NCBI RefSeq assembly: GCF_001654865.1
Contig: NZ_LXEO01000066.1
Span: 28,710 to 92,709 of the forward strand
Direction of reading: 5' to 3'
DNA: 64,000 bases
Source of the DNA: Buttiauxella noackiae ATCC 51607
GTDB taxonomy: Bacteria; Pseudomonadota; Gammaproteobacteria; Enterobacterales; Enterobacteriaceae
Part shown: positions 8,918-20,600 of the stretch, piece by piece
Numbering within the stretch: the stretch's first letter is position 1
How the letters are laid out: each line of letters opens with the position of its first letter
Translations under genes and position numbers: made by a program
The notes under the pieces: generated by a model
Databases searched by the model: none
What the model was told of the DNA's origin: nothing
What the model saw: only the letters and a program-made list of their open reading frames with translations

Positions 8918-11112
8918 GCAGCGCGTACGATCGTCTCGACCCTCGCGTTCGTAAGTGGGTTTATAAGCAAGGCTGGCCTGATTTAAGACCTCTGCAAAAG
9001 AGCGCTATCCCGGCAATATTAGCCCGTGACCGCGACGTGTTAATCAGTGCCGGTACCGCCGCGGGTAAAACGGAGGCATTCTTTTTGCCTGCCTGCTCAG
9101 CGGTTGCAGATATCACAAGTGGGTTTGGCATTGTATATATCAGCCCGCTTAAGGCACTCATTAACGATCAGTACCGTCGTCTTGAGAGTCTTGGTGAAGC
9201 GCTGGATATGCCAGTGACACCTTGGCACGGTGATATACTGCAAAGTAAAAAGAAGAAGGCCCGGACAAGCCCCTCAGGCATTTTACTCATTACGCCAGAA
9301 TCTCTTGAGTCTTTACTTATAAACTCATCGGGTTGGCTTAAGCAGGCATTTTCGCCAGTCGCCTACATTGTTATTGATGAGTTTCACGCGTTTATTGGTA
9401 CAGAGCGCGGTATGCAACTGCTCTCCCTGCTCAACAGAATCGATCATGTACTTAGTCGTCACGCAAACCCGATTCCCCGCGTTGCGTTAAGCGCCACGCT
9501 GGGAGAACTGGATAAAGTGCCTGAGCTGTTGCGCCCGGATAAGCTACTGCCATGCGAAACCGTGACAGACGACAGCAGCAAGGCGACATTGCAGGTGCAG
9601 GTTAAAGGCTACATGGAGTCGGTGAGTGAAGAAGGAGAAGAGCCGCAGAACTCAGCAGAAAAACACGTCTGCGCTGACATTTTCAGACTCTGCCGTGGCG
9701 ACTCCCATTTGGTCTTTGCAAACAGTCGAAGGCGTACTGAAAGCATTGCCGCAACACTGAGTGACATGTGTGAGGAACATATTGTTCCGAATGAATTCTT
9801 TCCCCATCACGGATCCCTGGCCAGGGAATTACGCGAAACACTAGAAGCCCGTCTACAAAAAGGGAATTTACCCACAACAGCTATCTGTACCATGACGCTT
9901 GAGCTGGGTATTGATATCGGTAAGGTGCAGTCGGTTATCCAGGTTACACCCCCGCATTCCGTATCAAGTCTGCGCCAACGCATGGGGCGGTCAGGGCGGC
10001 GCGACTCCCCGTCGGTGCTGAGGATGCTCATTACTGAAGATGAACTTACTGCAACCAGTAGCATCGTGGACCAACTGCGGCTGCAGATGGTTCAGTCGAT
10101 GGCAATGATTAGGCTGATGATCTCTCAGCGATGGTTCGAGCCGGCTGATACTTGCCAGATGCATTACTCTACGCTGTTGCACCAGATTCTGGCGATCACT
10201 GCGCAATGGGGTGGTGTTCGAGCCGATCAGCTGTGGTCACAATTGTGCCAGACCGGCCCATTCCGGAACGTCGAGTTGACCGATTTCAAAAGTCTGCTTA
10301 AGCATATGGGGGCATGTGGACTGCTCACACAACTTGCTAGCGGAGAGATGGTTATCGGGGCTGAAGGGGAGAAGCTGACTAACCATTACACGTTTTACGC
10401 CGTGTTTAATACGCCAGAAGAGTTCCGCATTGTCACGGGAAGCCGAACCCTTGGCACAGTGCCTATAGACTCCCCGCTTTTGCCTGAACAGCACATCATC
10501 TTCGGCGGGCGGCGCTGGAAAGTGACTGAGATAGAAGTGGAAAAAAAAGTTATCTATGTTGAGGCGACCAAAGGTGGTCAGCCACCAAAGTTTAGTGGTG
10601 GAGGTATGTCTGTTCATGATGTTGTTCGCCAGGAGATGCTCGCAATCTACAGAGAAAATGACTATCGCATCGCGGTAGGTAACCAGAGAGTTGATTATGC
10701 GGATGCTGCCGCCAGAAACCTCTTTGCGGAAGGCCGTGACAACTTCCAGCGTTTCAATCTGCAAAACACCCATTTTATTGCTAGCGGTCAGCACTGTTAC
10801 GTACTCCCCTGGATGGGCGATAAAGTCGTCAATACGATGACGGCTTTGCTCCTACGTAGTGGCTTCAAAGCTAATTCATATGCAGGTGTGATAGAAGTCG
10901 GGGACTCAATTGTAGCCTCAGTCCAGCAAGCGCTTAAAGAAATACTATTGTCGGGTTTACCTTCAGAATTTGAGCTTGCTGCGGATGTTCCAGACAAATA
11001 TCTGGATAAATATGATGAGTATCTACCCGAATCCCTGCTTGCGAAAGGATATGGTGCGAAAGCTTTTGATGTTGAAGGTACACGTACCTGGCTGCAGGAA
11101 AATCTTCAGTAA
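8914..11112 (+). CDS. sngC: Shango SngC-like DEAD/DEAH-box helicase
   Basis: A 732-residue superfamily 2 helicase related to Lhr/BrxHI. Motif I AGTAAGKT is at residues 46-53, motif II DEFH at about 155-158, the SAT motif (LSATLG) near 192, and motif VI QRMGRSGRR at about 353-361. A C-terminal extension of about 300 residues is typical of the BrxHI-like group. ATG overlaps the sngB stop by 4 bases. A strong terminator follows directly, so the operon ends here. Together with the two upstream genes it completes a Shango-type set; the nucleic-acid target is unknown. Confidence 0.9.
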   Translation: MSSAYDRLDPRVRKWVYKQGWPDLRPLQKSAIPAILARDRDVLISAGTAAGKTEAFFLPACSAVADITSGFGIVYISPLKALINDQYRRLESLGEALDMPVTPWHGDILQSKKKKARTSPSGILLITPESLESLLINSSGWLKQAFSPVAYIVIDEFHAFIGTERGMQLLSLLNRIDHVLSRHANPIPRVALSATLGELDKVPELLRPDKLLPCETVTDDSSKATLQVQVKGYMESVSEEGEEPQNSAEKHVCADIFRLCRGDSHLVFANSRRRTESIAATLSDMCEEHIVPNEFFPHHGSLARELRETLEARLQKGNLPTTAICTMTLELGIDIGKVQSVIQVTPPHSVSSLRQRMGRSGRRDSPSVLRMLITEDELTATSSIVDQLRLQMVQSMAMIRLMISQRWFEPADTCQMHYSTLLHQILAITAQWGGVRADQLWSQLCQTGPFRNVELTDFKSLLKHMGACGLLTQLASGEMVIGAEGEKLTNHYTFYAVFNTPEEFRIVTGSRTLGTVPIDSPLLPEQHIIFGGRRWKVTEIEVEKKVIYVEATKGGQPPKFSGGGMSVHDVVRQEMLAIYRENDYRIAVGNQRVDYADAAARNLFAEGRDNFQRFNLQNTHFIASGQHCYVLPWMGDKVVNTMTALLLRSGFKANSYAGVIEVGDSIVASVQQALKEILLSGLPSEFELAADVPDKYLDKYDEYLPESLLAKGYGAKAFDVEGTRTWLQENLQ

Positions 11113-11123
11113 CCTGGATTTAT

Positions 11124-11165
11124 AATCAGGGTATAAATAAATCGTCTATACCCTGAATTTTTTTA
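11124..11165 (+). terminator. terminator after the Shango operon
   Basis: Perfect ten-base stem TCAGGGTATA / TATACCCTGA (11126-11135 with 11147-11156) followed by ATTTTTTT. The T-run overlaps the 3' end of the small minus-strand gene that converges on it. Confidence 0.9.
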
Positions 11166-11291
11166 TTTCCCTGTGGATTTACTAGGCTTTAGCCCCGGAG
11201 TATTACCCGGAGTATCTTTATTATCACGTCGACGTTGATCAGGTTTTCCTGTCGATTTGGCAATTGGTTTTGGACCCGGTTTAAGACCCAT
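11163..11291 (-). CDS. 42-residue basic Pro/Gly/Lys-rich peptide
   Basis: A short frame starting MGLKPGPKP and ending SKSTGK, with a good ribosome site (AAAGGAT, 6 bases before the ATG). The peptide has no hydrophobic segment; it is rich in Lys, Arg, Pro and Gly, and its two halves both contain a GLKP and a K-STGK segment, suggesting an internal near-repeat. It converges on the Shango operon. I do not know a function. The low complexity could make it a chance frame, but the clear start signal and repeat argue for a real gene. Confidence 0.6.
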   Translation of the reverse strand: MGLKPGPKPIAKSTGKPDQRRRDNKDTPGNTPGLKPSKSTGK

Positions 11292-11678
11292 GATAGTTAT
11301 CCTTTAGAGGTTTAAGAGGGAAGCCCTCTATATCGATATATTGGATATTTTGAAAATTTTCAATGGGGTTGATCAACGTTCCAATGATTAACTCACTACT
11401 GTGAGCAATGTGACACGTTAACTGGGCTTAAAGTCCGCTGTGAGCGATGAGCAGACGTAACCACCATACCGTTGCAATAATAAACAGAGCTCATCATGAG
11501 TTTCTTCACTGAACCTGAACATTTTATAAAAGCATCCGTTAAATAAGACTTTTCTACTCCTCCGCCCTCTCAAAACTCAACCATGTACTAATGTTACTCA
11601 AAGTGTTTCGACAAGTGTTTCTTGTTGTTTATTTGTGTCAACGCGCTATTTCCTTATGCGGCCTTGCAGAGATGACTT
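11292..11678. other. intergenic region upstream of the giant autotransporter
   Basis: Contains one copy of the GTCCGCT-type dispersed repeat (11433-11456) and otherwise no convincing gene. It must carry the divergent promoters of the small peptide gene and the autotransporter. A 16-codon frame at 11497 has no ribosome site. Confidence 0.4.
11433..11456. repeat. dispersed GTCCGCT repeat, copy 1
   Basis: A 24-base unit starting GTCCGCT and ending AGCAGAC with a partial inverted symmetry. About 19 of 24 bases match the unit at 33839-33862. Confidence 0.45.
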
Positions 11679-14600
11679 ATGAATAATATTTATCGTTTGG
11701 TATGGAGCCATGTGGCGAACAGTTTTATTGCCGTTGCAGAAACATCCCGAACAGGGAAAAAAGGATCGAAGACCGGGCGTGGAGGCCGAAAATTATTAAC
11801 TACTGCGCTGATTGTTGCCGGTGTTTATGGCCCGACAGCCAGCGCTGTAGATGTGACGTGGAGCGCGGCTTATCCCAACTACCTGTTTCTACCGGTTTAC
11901 GATGCGGTTAAAGAGACGGGTTACGCGTTTACCATTGATAGTCAGCCACTGACAAATCATTACGCCCCAGGCACTGAACTGAATATTACTGGCTCGATAC
12001 CCAACATTGCCACGGGGACAAACGGCAGCAGTACGGGGGTCACGGTACTGAATGCGCTTCCTGACCCCGGTGGAACCGGGGCGGGGACCGATCCAAACCG
12101 TATCATCACTATCGAAGCCACGGATTCAACCGGGGCTGCTATGCCAATAACAGCTGCAAACATTGATCAGTACACGTATTCGCCTTCTCCGGCCAGACCT
12201 CAGGAAAGCCAGGAACTGAACGTCGAAGTGCCAGGTCTTGACGGCAGTTATCAAGTCATCAGCATTTATGATTCCTCGACGTTTATTGCTGCCGATGACA
12301 CGGCAGTCAGCGACATGTTGTTGCCGGTTTACGACCCAAACTCGATTCGTATCTTTAATAATTTCGGTATCGCGTTGGTAGCGGCAACCGGCGGGCAGGC
12401 CAATATCAATGTGGGTTCAAGCGATGCGAATGCGCCGATTGCGGCAGCTGCAAATACCATTGACCTGTTGGCTAAAAATTCTGTGCTGGCAAAAGCGGAC
12501 GGCAGCGGGAGTGCGACCAGCCGAACCGAATGGCGTTCCGATAACTTTATCCATTTCCGCCCGGCGATCGTGCTGTCATCTGATACACAAAATCTTGAAG
12601 CACAAAGTGCGAAATACGATTTCACCATCACGCTGCCCCACTACGAGCAGGTCGGAAATAAGGCTCTGCTACTGGGGAATAAAGACTTCGTTATTCATTC
12701 TTCCACTGACATTGCAGATGTTAATGATTTCCTGACAGGCCAGGGGGCTTATGCTGGTAAACCGCAGATCCAGTACTGGCTGACGGCGGGTGCAACAGTC
12801 AATGGCGAGGTGATTGACTCGTCTGTTGAAGCGCAAAACACCTACGACGCGATTATTAGCGGCATGTTGGCACAAGAGGAAAATACCAGTATCAACCTGA
12901 CCTACCATGTCTGGGATGACAAAGGCGTACACAACAACAACGCCACGGTTTCAACTGGGGATTTAAACGTTATATATGCCACAGGTGCGAATGCGTCTGG
13001 TTTAGTCACCAGCGACGGGAGCCTGGCGGTTGACGGGGCATCGGCGGTGATGCGTGGGGACAATGGTGCCATCATCACAAACGACGGGGCAATCAACGCC
13101 TGGCGCAGCAGCGGCAGTAGCCCAGACTCTGTTGGTATGCTGACGACGGACGCCACGGCCATCAACAATGGCACGCTCAACGCGGGTCTGTTTATTGAAA
13201 AGGATGGCAGCAACCAGAACGTTTCTAATGCGGGCAGCACAGGCATGCAGGGCAGCGGTAACAGTACGCTGACCAACAACGGTCATATCAATGCGGCGAT
13301 TACTGACTCCACCACCAACGGTGCCGTGGGCATTCGCGCGTCAGGCACCACCACGGTTTCGAATACGTTAGCAGGTACCATCGCACTGGCTGGCAACAGT
13401 AATAATCAGTTCGGCAAAGCCGGCGGTTACGGCGTCTGGCTTGATCAAAGCGCCACATTCAATAATGCCGGTAATATCTACCTTGGCGTCAATCCTGTCT
13501 TAAATTCCACCGCGCCAACACCGGTTCCGATGACCGGTGGCGATCTGTCGGCGGGGATTCGCACCCAAAGCACCGGCGCGGTGAACAACACCGGTACGAT
13601 AACCATTGCTGAAAATACCCGTAATGCCGCCGGGATCTCCATCGAAGGGGCGTCAGGGGCGGTGACCAACTCCGGCACGATCAATGTGTTAGGTAAACTG
13701 ACTGACGGTTCAGCCGCTGCTAACTATGGTTTGAACGCAGTTGACAATGTCGGCACCGTGACGCACAGCGGCCTTATCAAGGTGGACGGTGATAACAACA
13801 TTGCCATCAACGTGCTGGCGCAAGATGCGGGGGCGGAAGTTACCACCACAACAGGAAGTGCGATTACGGTCGGGACCGCGGGGGATACCGGTGGCAGCGA
13901 TGGCCAACCCTACACCTATCGTAACTATGCCGTTTATGCGGAAGGGCTAAACACCCAACACGCCCAGGTTAACCTGAACTCTACCATTCGCTTGTTATCT
14001 GCCGGGGCGATTGGTGTACATGCGCGTGGCGATGCGCGCATCGATATTGATTCAGCTTCGACGCTTTCTTTCGAAAACGTCAAACAGATGGGTTACTACG
14101 CCTGGGGTAATAAGGCGCAGATTAATCTCGGCAATGCGAATATCAATGATAACGGCCAGGCCGATTCTATTTTGTTTGCTGTGGATCACGGGGCGACTTT
14201 TGCCGGTAATAGCGGCGCTGCAGCGGGATATCAACTGACGGTATCAGGTAACAATGGAACCGGGATTATTGCCAATGGCGTCGATGAAACGACCGGAACT
14301 AAAACCTCACTCACCACCGGAACCGCACAGATATTCGTCAATGGCGAAAAAGCGGTTGGTGTAAAAGTGACTGGCGGGGCAGTCGGCAATATTAGTGACG
14401 GCGGGATTGTCCTGCAGCATAACAACACCACCGCAGTCCTGATTGACGGACGTAATTACAATATCGACGGCACCATTGATTCCGATGAAGTGCAGACTGA
14501 CGTGACATCCAATGCCTCGATTACCAGCAGCCCTGGACAAAGTGGCATTGTTGGCTACAACGTGGCTCATGCGGGGGTGCTCAATCTAAGCGGCCCTGGC

Positions 14601-17600
14601 ATTTCATTAAATGGCACCAACAGTACCGGGATCATTCTGCATGACAACGGTACCGCAACGGTCGGTGCGCCGGTGAATGTTTCTGGCACCAATAATATTG
14701 GTGTCGATATTCAAAATAATGGCGTGCTGACGAATAACGGCATTATTAGCGTCAGCGGTGCCGCGAATAGCGGCAACGTCGGGGTTCGTGTGGGTGGAGC
14801 GAATGCGGTGGTTAACCGCCTCGGCACAGTCAATGCCTCAGGCGGTTTAGCGGCAGTCCAGCTCATTGGAGCAGGCGCGAATTTAACGGTTAACGGTACA
14901 GGCAACCAGATTACGGCCTCTGGTGGAGCCGATGGTGTAAGAATGGATGCCGGTGCCACCTCCTTTAACGCCTCGGATACGGTTATCGACATTTCCGACA
15001 GCGGCGCGGGGATTAATAACAACGCCGATACCTCCAACATCAATCTTAGCAACGTCACGATTAACGCCTCCGATGGCCCTGCGATTCGCACTGCCGTCAC
15101 CTTTAGCGCGGAGGGCACGAACAACACCCTGAATGTTTCCGGCAATGGTGAAGGCTTTGCATTTATGCAGGCCGATGGTTCGGTGACTACGGGTTCTCTC
15201 ACAATCGGCAGCGGCTACACCATTAATGGCAACGGGGCGGGGAGCGTCGGTATTCTGGCAAGAACATCCAACAATGTGAGTTCTGCTGCGACTATCAACA
15301 TGGACACCGGTGCGGGTTCAGCGATTGTGGCAACCGATGGTCTAAGCGGTAGCAGTCGTACGATTACCAACTCAGGCGTGATCACAAGCCTCGGAGCGGG
15401 TGCGCCAGTGATTAATGCCTCAGGCGCAGGAAATACTACCGTCATTAACAGCGGTACATTGCTGGCGGCAGATGCCACCGCACAAGCGATTCTGACCGGT
15501 ACCGGCAATGACGTGGTGTCGTTAAATGGCCCGGGGGCAACGACCCGTGGGGAAATAACGCTGGGTAGTGGTAACGACCAGTTCAGCTGGACGGCGGGTG
15601 ATTACACGGGTGGAGTGACATTCACAGGTGCAGATGGCAATGACCGCGCCACGCTGGGTAACGTGTCGATGGCGAACGTGACGCATATTCTCAGTGAAGG
15701 CGGCACCAATAATACGTTAACTCTTAATAGTACGAATGAGGGAGCAACACCTGCATTATTGGGATCCTTTAGCGCGGACGACCTGGCAAAAGGCACCAAT
15801 ATTGGGTCGGGCTGGAGCACGCTGACTTTAGATGGCGATCCGACTGACGCACGGGTGGTGGATAATTTAACGCTCTCCGGCGTACAAACCATCATTATCA
15901 ACAATGGTGCCACGCTGCGTAGCGGCGACAGCGCCCCGACTGCGGGCGAGGCCACCATCCATAATTACAATGTCGCCACCTCGGGGGCGACAAGCTTGCT
16001 GTCATTCGATGGTGCGGCTGACCAAATCTACAGCGGTGTTATCAGTGGCACGGGGGGCATGGAGCGCATCAATAGCGGTAATACTATTCTGCTCGGCGAT
16101 AACACCTACACCGGGAATACTTTGATAGGCGCAGGATCGGAGCTGACTCTCGGCGATGGTAATACCACCGGCAAACTATCCGAGCAAACCAACATTACTG
16201 ATAACGGCATCCTGACGGTTAACCACTCTGATGCAGTGGCGCTCAATGGTGTTATTTCAGGAAGTGGTGCGTTCCGCCAGATTGGTAGCGGCGTCACTCG
16301 CCTCGGTGGCAATAACAGCTATGCAGGAACCACCACTGTTGAACAGGGTACCTTGCTAATTAACGGTGTGCAGAGTGGCACAGGGCTGACCACCGTCAGG
16401 AGCGGCACTACGCTTGGCGGTTATGGCACCCTCGGCGGTGATGTTCTCTTCGAGAGTGGGACCACATTGCGCCCGGGTGATGACAGCCGTGGCAATGGCA
16501 CCGGGATGCTGACCGTTCAGGGCGACCTGACACTTGCCAATGACACCAACAGCCAGTTCCAGTTGGGAGAAGTTTATACACCGGGTGGCTCACTCAATGA
16601 CCTGGTGGATGTGAAAGGTAACTTAATACTTGATGGTTCACTCAATGTGGCGCTGACCGCAGGTGGAGCCTTCCTGCCGGGTGTGTATCGCCTGTTTAAC
16701 TATGGCGGTTCGCTCACCGACAACACCATGGATATCGTGTCGCTGCCACCCAACGACGCCAATAACTACGCTATCCAGACCAACATCGACAAGCAAGTTA
16801 ACCTCGCGCTCAACTTTATTGACCCGACAAATCAGTTGCAGTTCTGGGATGGTGACCTTGATGTGACCCCAGGCAACCACGGGGATGGTACGACAGGCAA
16901 TGGCCGGGTTGACGGTGGCTTCGGTTACTGGACCAGCCTGATTTCAGGCGTCAGCAACAACTGGACGCAAGTCGATGGGGTCGGTAATGCGCCGTGGGCG
17001 CAGGATGCTTTTGCCGTATTCCAGGGGCTAGGCGACGTGGTGCGCGTGAGCAATGCGTTTGGCGATGTGCTCACTTCCGGGATGCAGTTCGCCAGTAATG
17101 GCTACATCCTGAATGCCGATCCTGCGCGCCCGGATTCGCAACTGTTCTTTGATGCGACTAACCCGCCGGGTAATTTCCCGCCGGATAACAGCTACGAAGC
17201 GCAAGGGGCGACTCATGCCAACAGCTATTTTGCGATTCGTGTGGGGAATGGTGCGACGGGAGCCGACATCACGACGCTTATCAACGTCAACCTGGTGCAG
17301 AACGATCTGTCCGCTGGCAATATCCGTTTGCTGAAAACCGATCCCGGTCGCCTGATTTTAACCGGCAATAATGTGTTTACCGGTGGCGTGGAAGTCTGGA
17401 ACGGCACGCTGAATATCACCAACGACAACGCGCTTGGTGCGACCAGTAACTCAGTGTTGTTGAAAAATGGTGCCACCTTCCAGGCGGGGGCCGATCTCAC
17501 GACATCACGCTTATTCTTTGTCGATGGCGCTGCGGGCGCTGCGCTGGATGTATTCGGCCATACCTTTACCCCAACAGGCGTGATTGGCGGTGATGGTCCT

Positions 17601-20600
17601 CTGACTATTAAAGATAGCTCCACGGGCACCAATAATGGCGTGCTTGAGTTGGGCACCGCGAATACCTATCAGGGCGACACCAAGATTATCGGCAAAAATG
17701 GTACCGGGCAACTGACGGTCAATGCTAATACCACTGGGGCATTTGGTACGTCAGATAGCCTGGTTTCGTTAAGCTCTCTGGCACTGTTAAACCTCAATAA
17801 CGCCGCTTCGGGTGAAACGCACACCTTTGCCGTCGACAACGCATCACTGGCGTTCCACGACAACGCCGGAGCCGGGCAAAGCACGATCAATCTGACTAAC
17901 GGCGGTAATGCCACTTTCAGCGATACGAGCCAGGGTGATAATACGAATGTGTCGGTTGATGCCAGTTCCCTGCTTGCGCTCAACGGCAGTGCCGATGCGG
18001 GTTCATCGACGGTCAATAACAGCGGACGTGTGACCTTTGCTGACAACGCTCAGGGCGCAGGCGCGGTGATTTCTAACCTCGTGGGCGGCCTGGTGGATAT
18101 CAGTTCTGCGCTGTCGGGGACCTCGATAGGTTCATTATCAGGTGCAGGTAACGTGATGCTGGGTGCGGCAACTCTGGTTGAAGGCGCCTTAGGGCGCAAC
18201 GACTCGATCAGCGGCATTATCAGCGGTGACGGAAATCTGGTGAAAACCGGAAGCGGAACGCTAAACCTCACCGCCGCCAACACCTGGACCGGAACCACCG
18301 ATGCTCAGCAAGGCGTGTTACTGATTAACGGTAATCAAGTGGCGGCAACCGGGCAAACCACTGTGAATAGCGGTGCAACGCTTGGCGGTGCGGGCCAACT
18401 CGGTGGCAGCGTGGTGATAGACAACGGCGGGCACCTGGCGGCTGGGCAGGATCTGTCAAGTGTGGGTGTGCTGACGATGGGCGCGCTAACCCTCAATCAG
18501 GATTCGCAAGTCGATTTCCAGTTTGGCCAGCCATACACCGTCGGCGGCACGCTTAACGATCTTATCAATATTAATGGCGACCTCAATCTTAACGGCAAAC
18601 TGAATATCACCCAGACACCGGGCGGCAATTTTGATGTCGGGATCTATCGCGTCTTTAATTATTCCGGTGCGTTAACCAACAACATTCTCGATATTGGCAC
18701 CGCGCCTGCGGCGGCAGACGATCTCTACGTTCAGACCTCTATCGCAGGCCAGGTGAACCTCGTCAACCGCAGTGGTTATGTCATGCGCTTCTGGGACGGT
18801 TTCGGTGGTACGGGCGGGGCGTTGAAAAATAACGACCAGATCGATGGCGGAAACGGTATCTGGCAAAACAGCAGCGGCAATGACAACTGGACCACGGATG
18901 TCACCGATCCTGAAGGGCGCTTTAATACACCGTTCAGCAATGGTTCCTTTGCCGTATTTGGCGGTAGCGCCGGTAATGTCACTATCGACACCAGCCTCGG
19001 TGAAGTGGCGATCAGTGGCGCGCAGTTTGCCACTGACGGTTATGTTATCGGCGGGAATAATCTCACCACCCATACCGCCAATACGATCATTCGCGTCGGT
19101 GATGGTACGGCACCGAGTGCGGGTTATACCGCCACTATTAACTCGGTTATTGACGGTGAAGGTGGAATTAATAAAGCCGATCTCGGCACCTTGATTCTGA
19201 ACGGCAATAACCAATACCAGGGCGGCACGCAGGTTAACGGCGGGGTACTGCAAGTTTCTGCGGATAATAATCTCGGTGCAGCGGGAACCGGTATTGGCGT
19301 GAGTGGCGGCACGTTGCGCTATGGCGCAGCGTTTGATACTGCCCGCCAGGTGACGCTTTCGGGCGTCGGTGGGGCAATTGACACCAACGGTCATGCGGTT
19401 TCGCTGTTAACGGCGGTTACCGGCAATGGCGATTTCACTAAGCTGGGCGATGGCACATTAACGCTCACGCAAGACAGCACATTCAACGGGCAAACCACTA
19501 TCAGCAAAGGCACATTGCAGTTGGGGAACGGGGGTACGGCGGGCAACATTGGCGGGAATATTGTCGATAACGCGACGCTTGCGATTAACCGCAGCGATAC
19601 CTTGTCGCTTAGCGGGAACATTTCCGGCAGCGGCCAGGTCTGGCAGCAGGGCAGCGGCACCACCATTCTCAATGGCAACAATAGCTGGAGCGGAATTACG
19701 CTCGTGGAAAAAGGCACCTTGCTGGCATCCGGTGAGAATCGCTTTAGCCAGCCATCCAGCCATATTGTGAGCCGTGGTGCGTTACTGGATACCGGTGGCT
19801 ACAGCCAGTCGGTCGCCAACCTGGTGAACCAGGGCACTATTAATTTGCGTGGCGGCGATGTCGGATCAACCCTGACGGTCAACGGTGATTACGTCGGCCT
19901 GAACGGTACGTTGAACATTGCTGCCCAGCAGCATAGCCCAGGTGTCGCCGACCGTCTGGTGATAAATGGCGGCAGTGCTACTGGCCTGACGAACCTGAAT
20001 ATTGATGTTAGCCAACTCGGCGAACCGACCACCGGTGACGGCATTATGGTGGTTGAAGCCGTTAATGGGGCGACCACCACCGCTCAGACCACCAAAGATG
20101 CCTTTACCATTGGCGATGGCGTGCTTACCGCGGGCGCATGGCAATACCAGCTGTTTGCCGGTAACGCGCAAGGGGCGGGTGAAGACTGGTTCTTACGCGC
20201 CGGTTATCGTCCTGATGTACCGGGCTTCGATACGCTGGCCGCGATTATCCGCCAGGCCGATTTAGCGGTTCTTGGGACACTTCACCAGCGTGTGGGCGAT
20301 GAACAACCCTGGCGTGCAGATGTTGCGGCCGATCAGGAAAGCCGTTTTTGGGCACGTTACATCGTCAAATCGGTCGATCAAAAACACGACGATCCTACCG
20401 GCTCGCAAAGCAGTTCCAACTTCAACGGGATGCAAATGGGGTTGGACCTGTGGCAAAACGATAAATGGCGTGCAGGTTTGTATACCACCTTTATGGATAT
20501 CGACAGCTCGATCAATGGCGATACCGGGATGAGCGGCGGGGCCGCGTACAACTCGACCTTCTCCTCATACCTGGGGGGTTACGCCACCTGGACTGACACC

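Noticed and set aside
7607..11112. BREX type 2/3 system, suggested by BrxD- and BrxHI-like genes
   Set aside because: No PglZ, methylase or BrxC/BrxL genes are present, and the TerB partner fits Shango.
11497..11547. 16-codon leader-peptide frame before the autotransporter
   Set aside because: No ribosome site, no attenuator hairpin and no conserved residue runs.
13000..20000. Repeated DNA in the autotransporter passenger considered as a CRISPR-like array
   Set aside because: Repeats vary, keep the coding frame and have no constant spacers.
12329..20456. Many long minus-strand frames inside the giant autotransporter
   Set aside because: They result from Asn/Gly/Thr-rich repeats read in reverse; none has a ribosome site or a domain.
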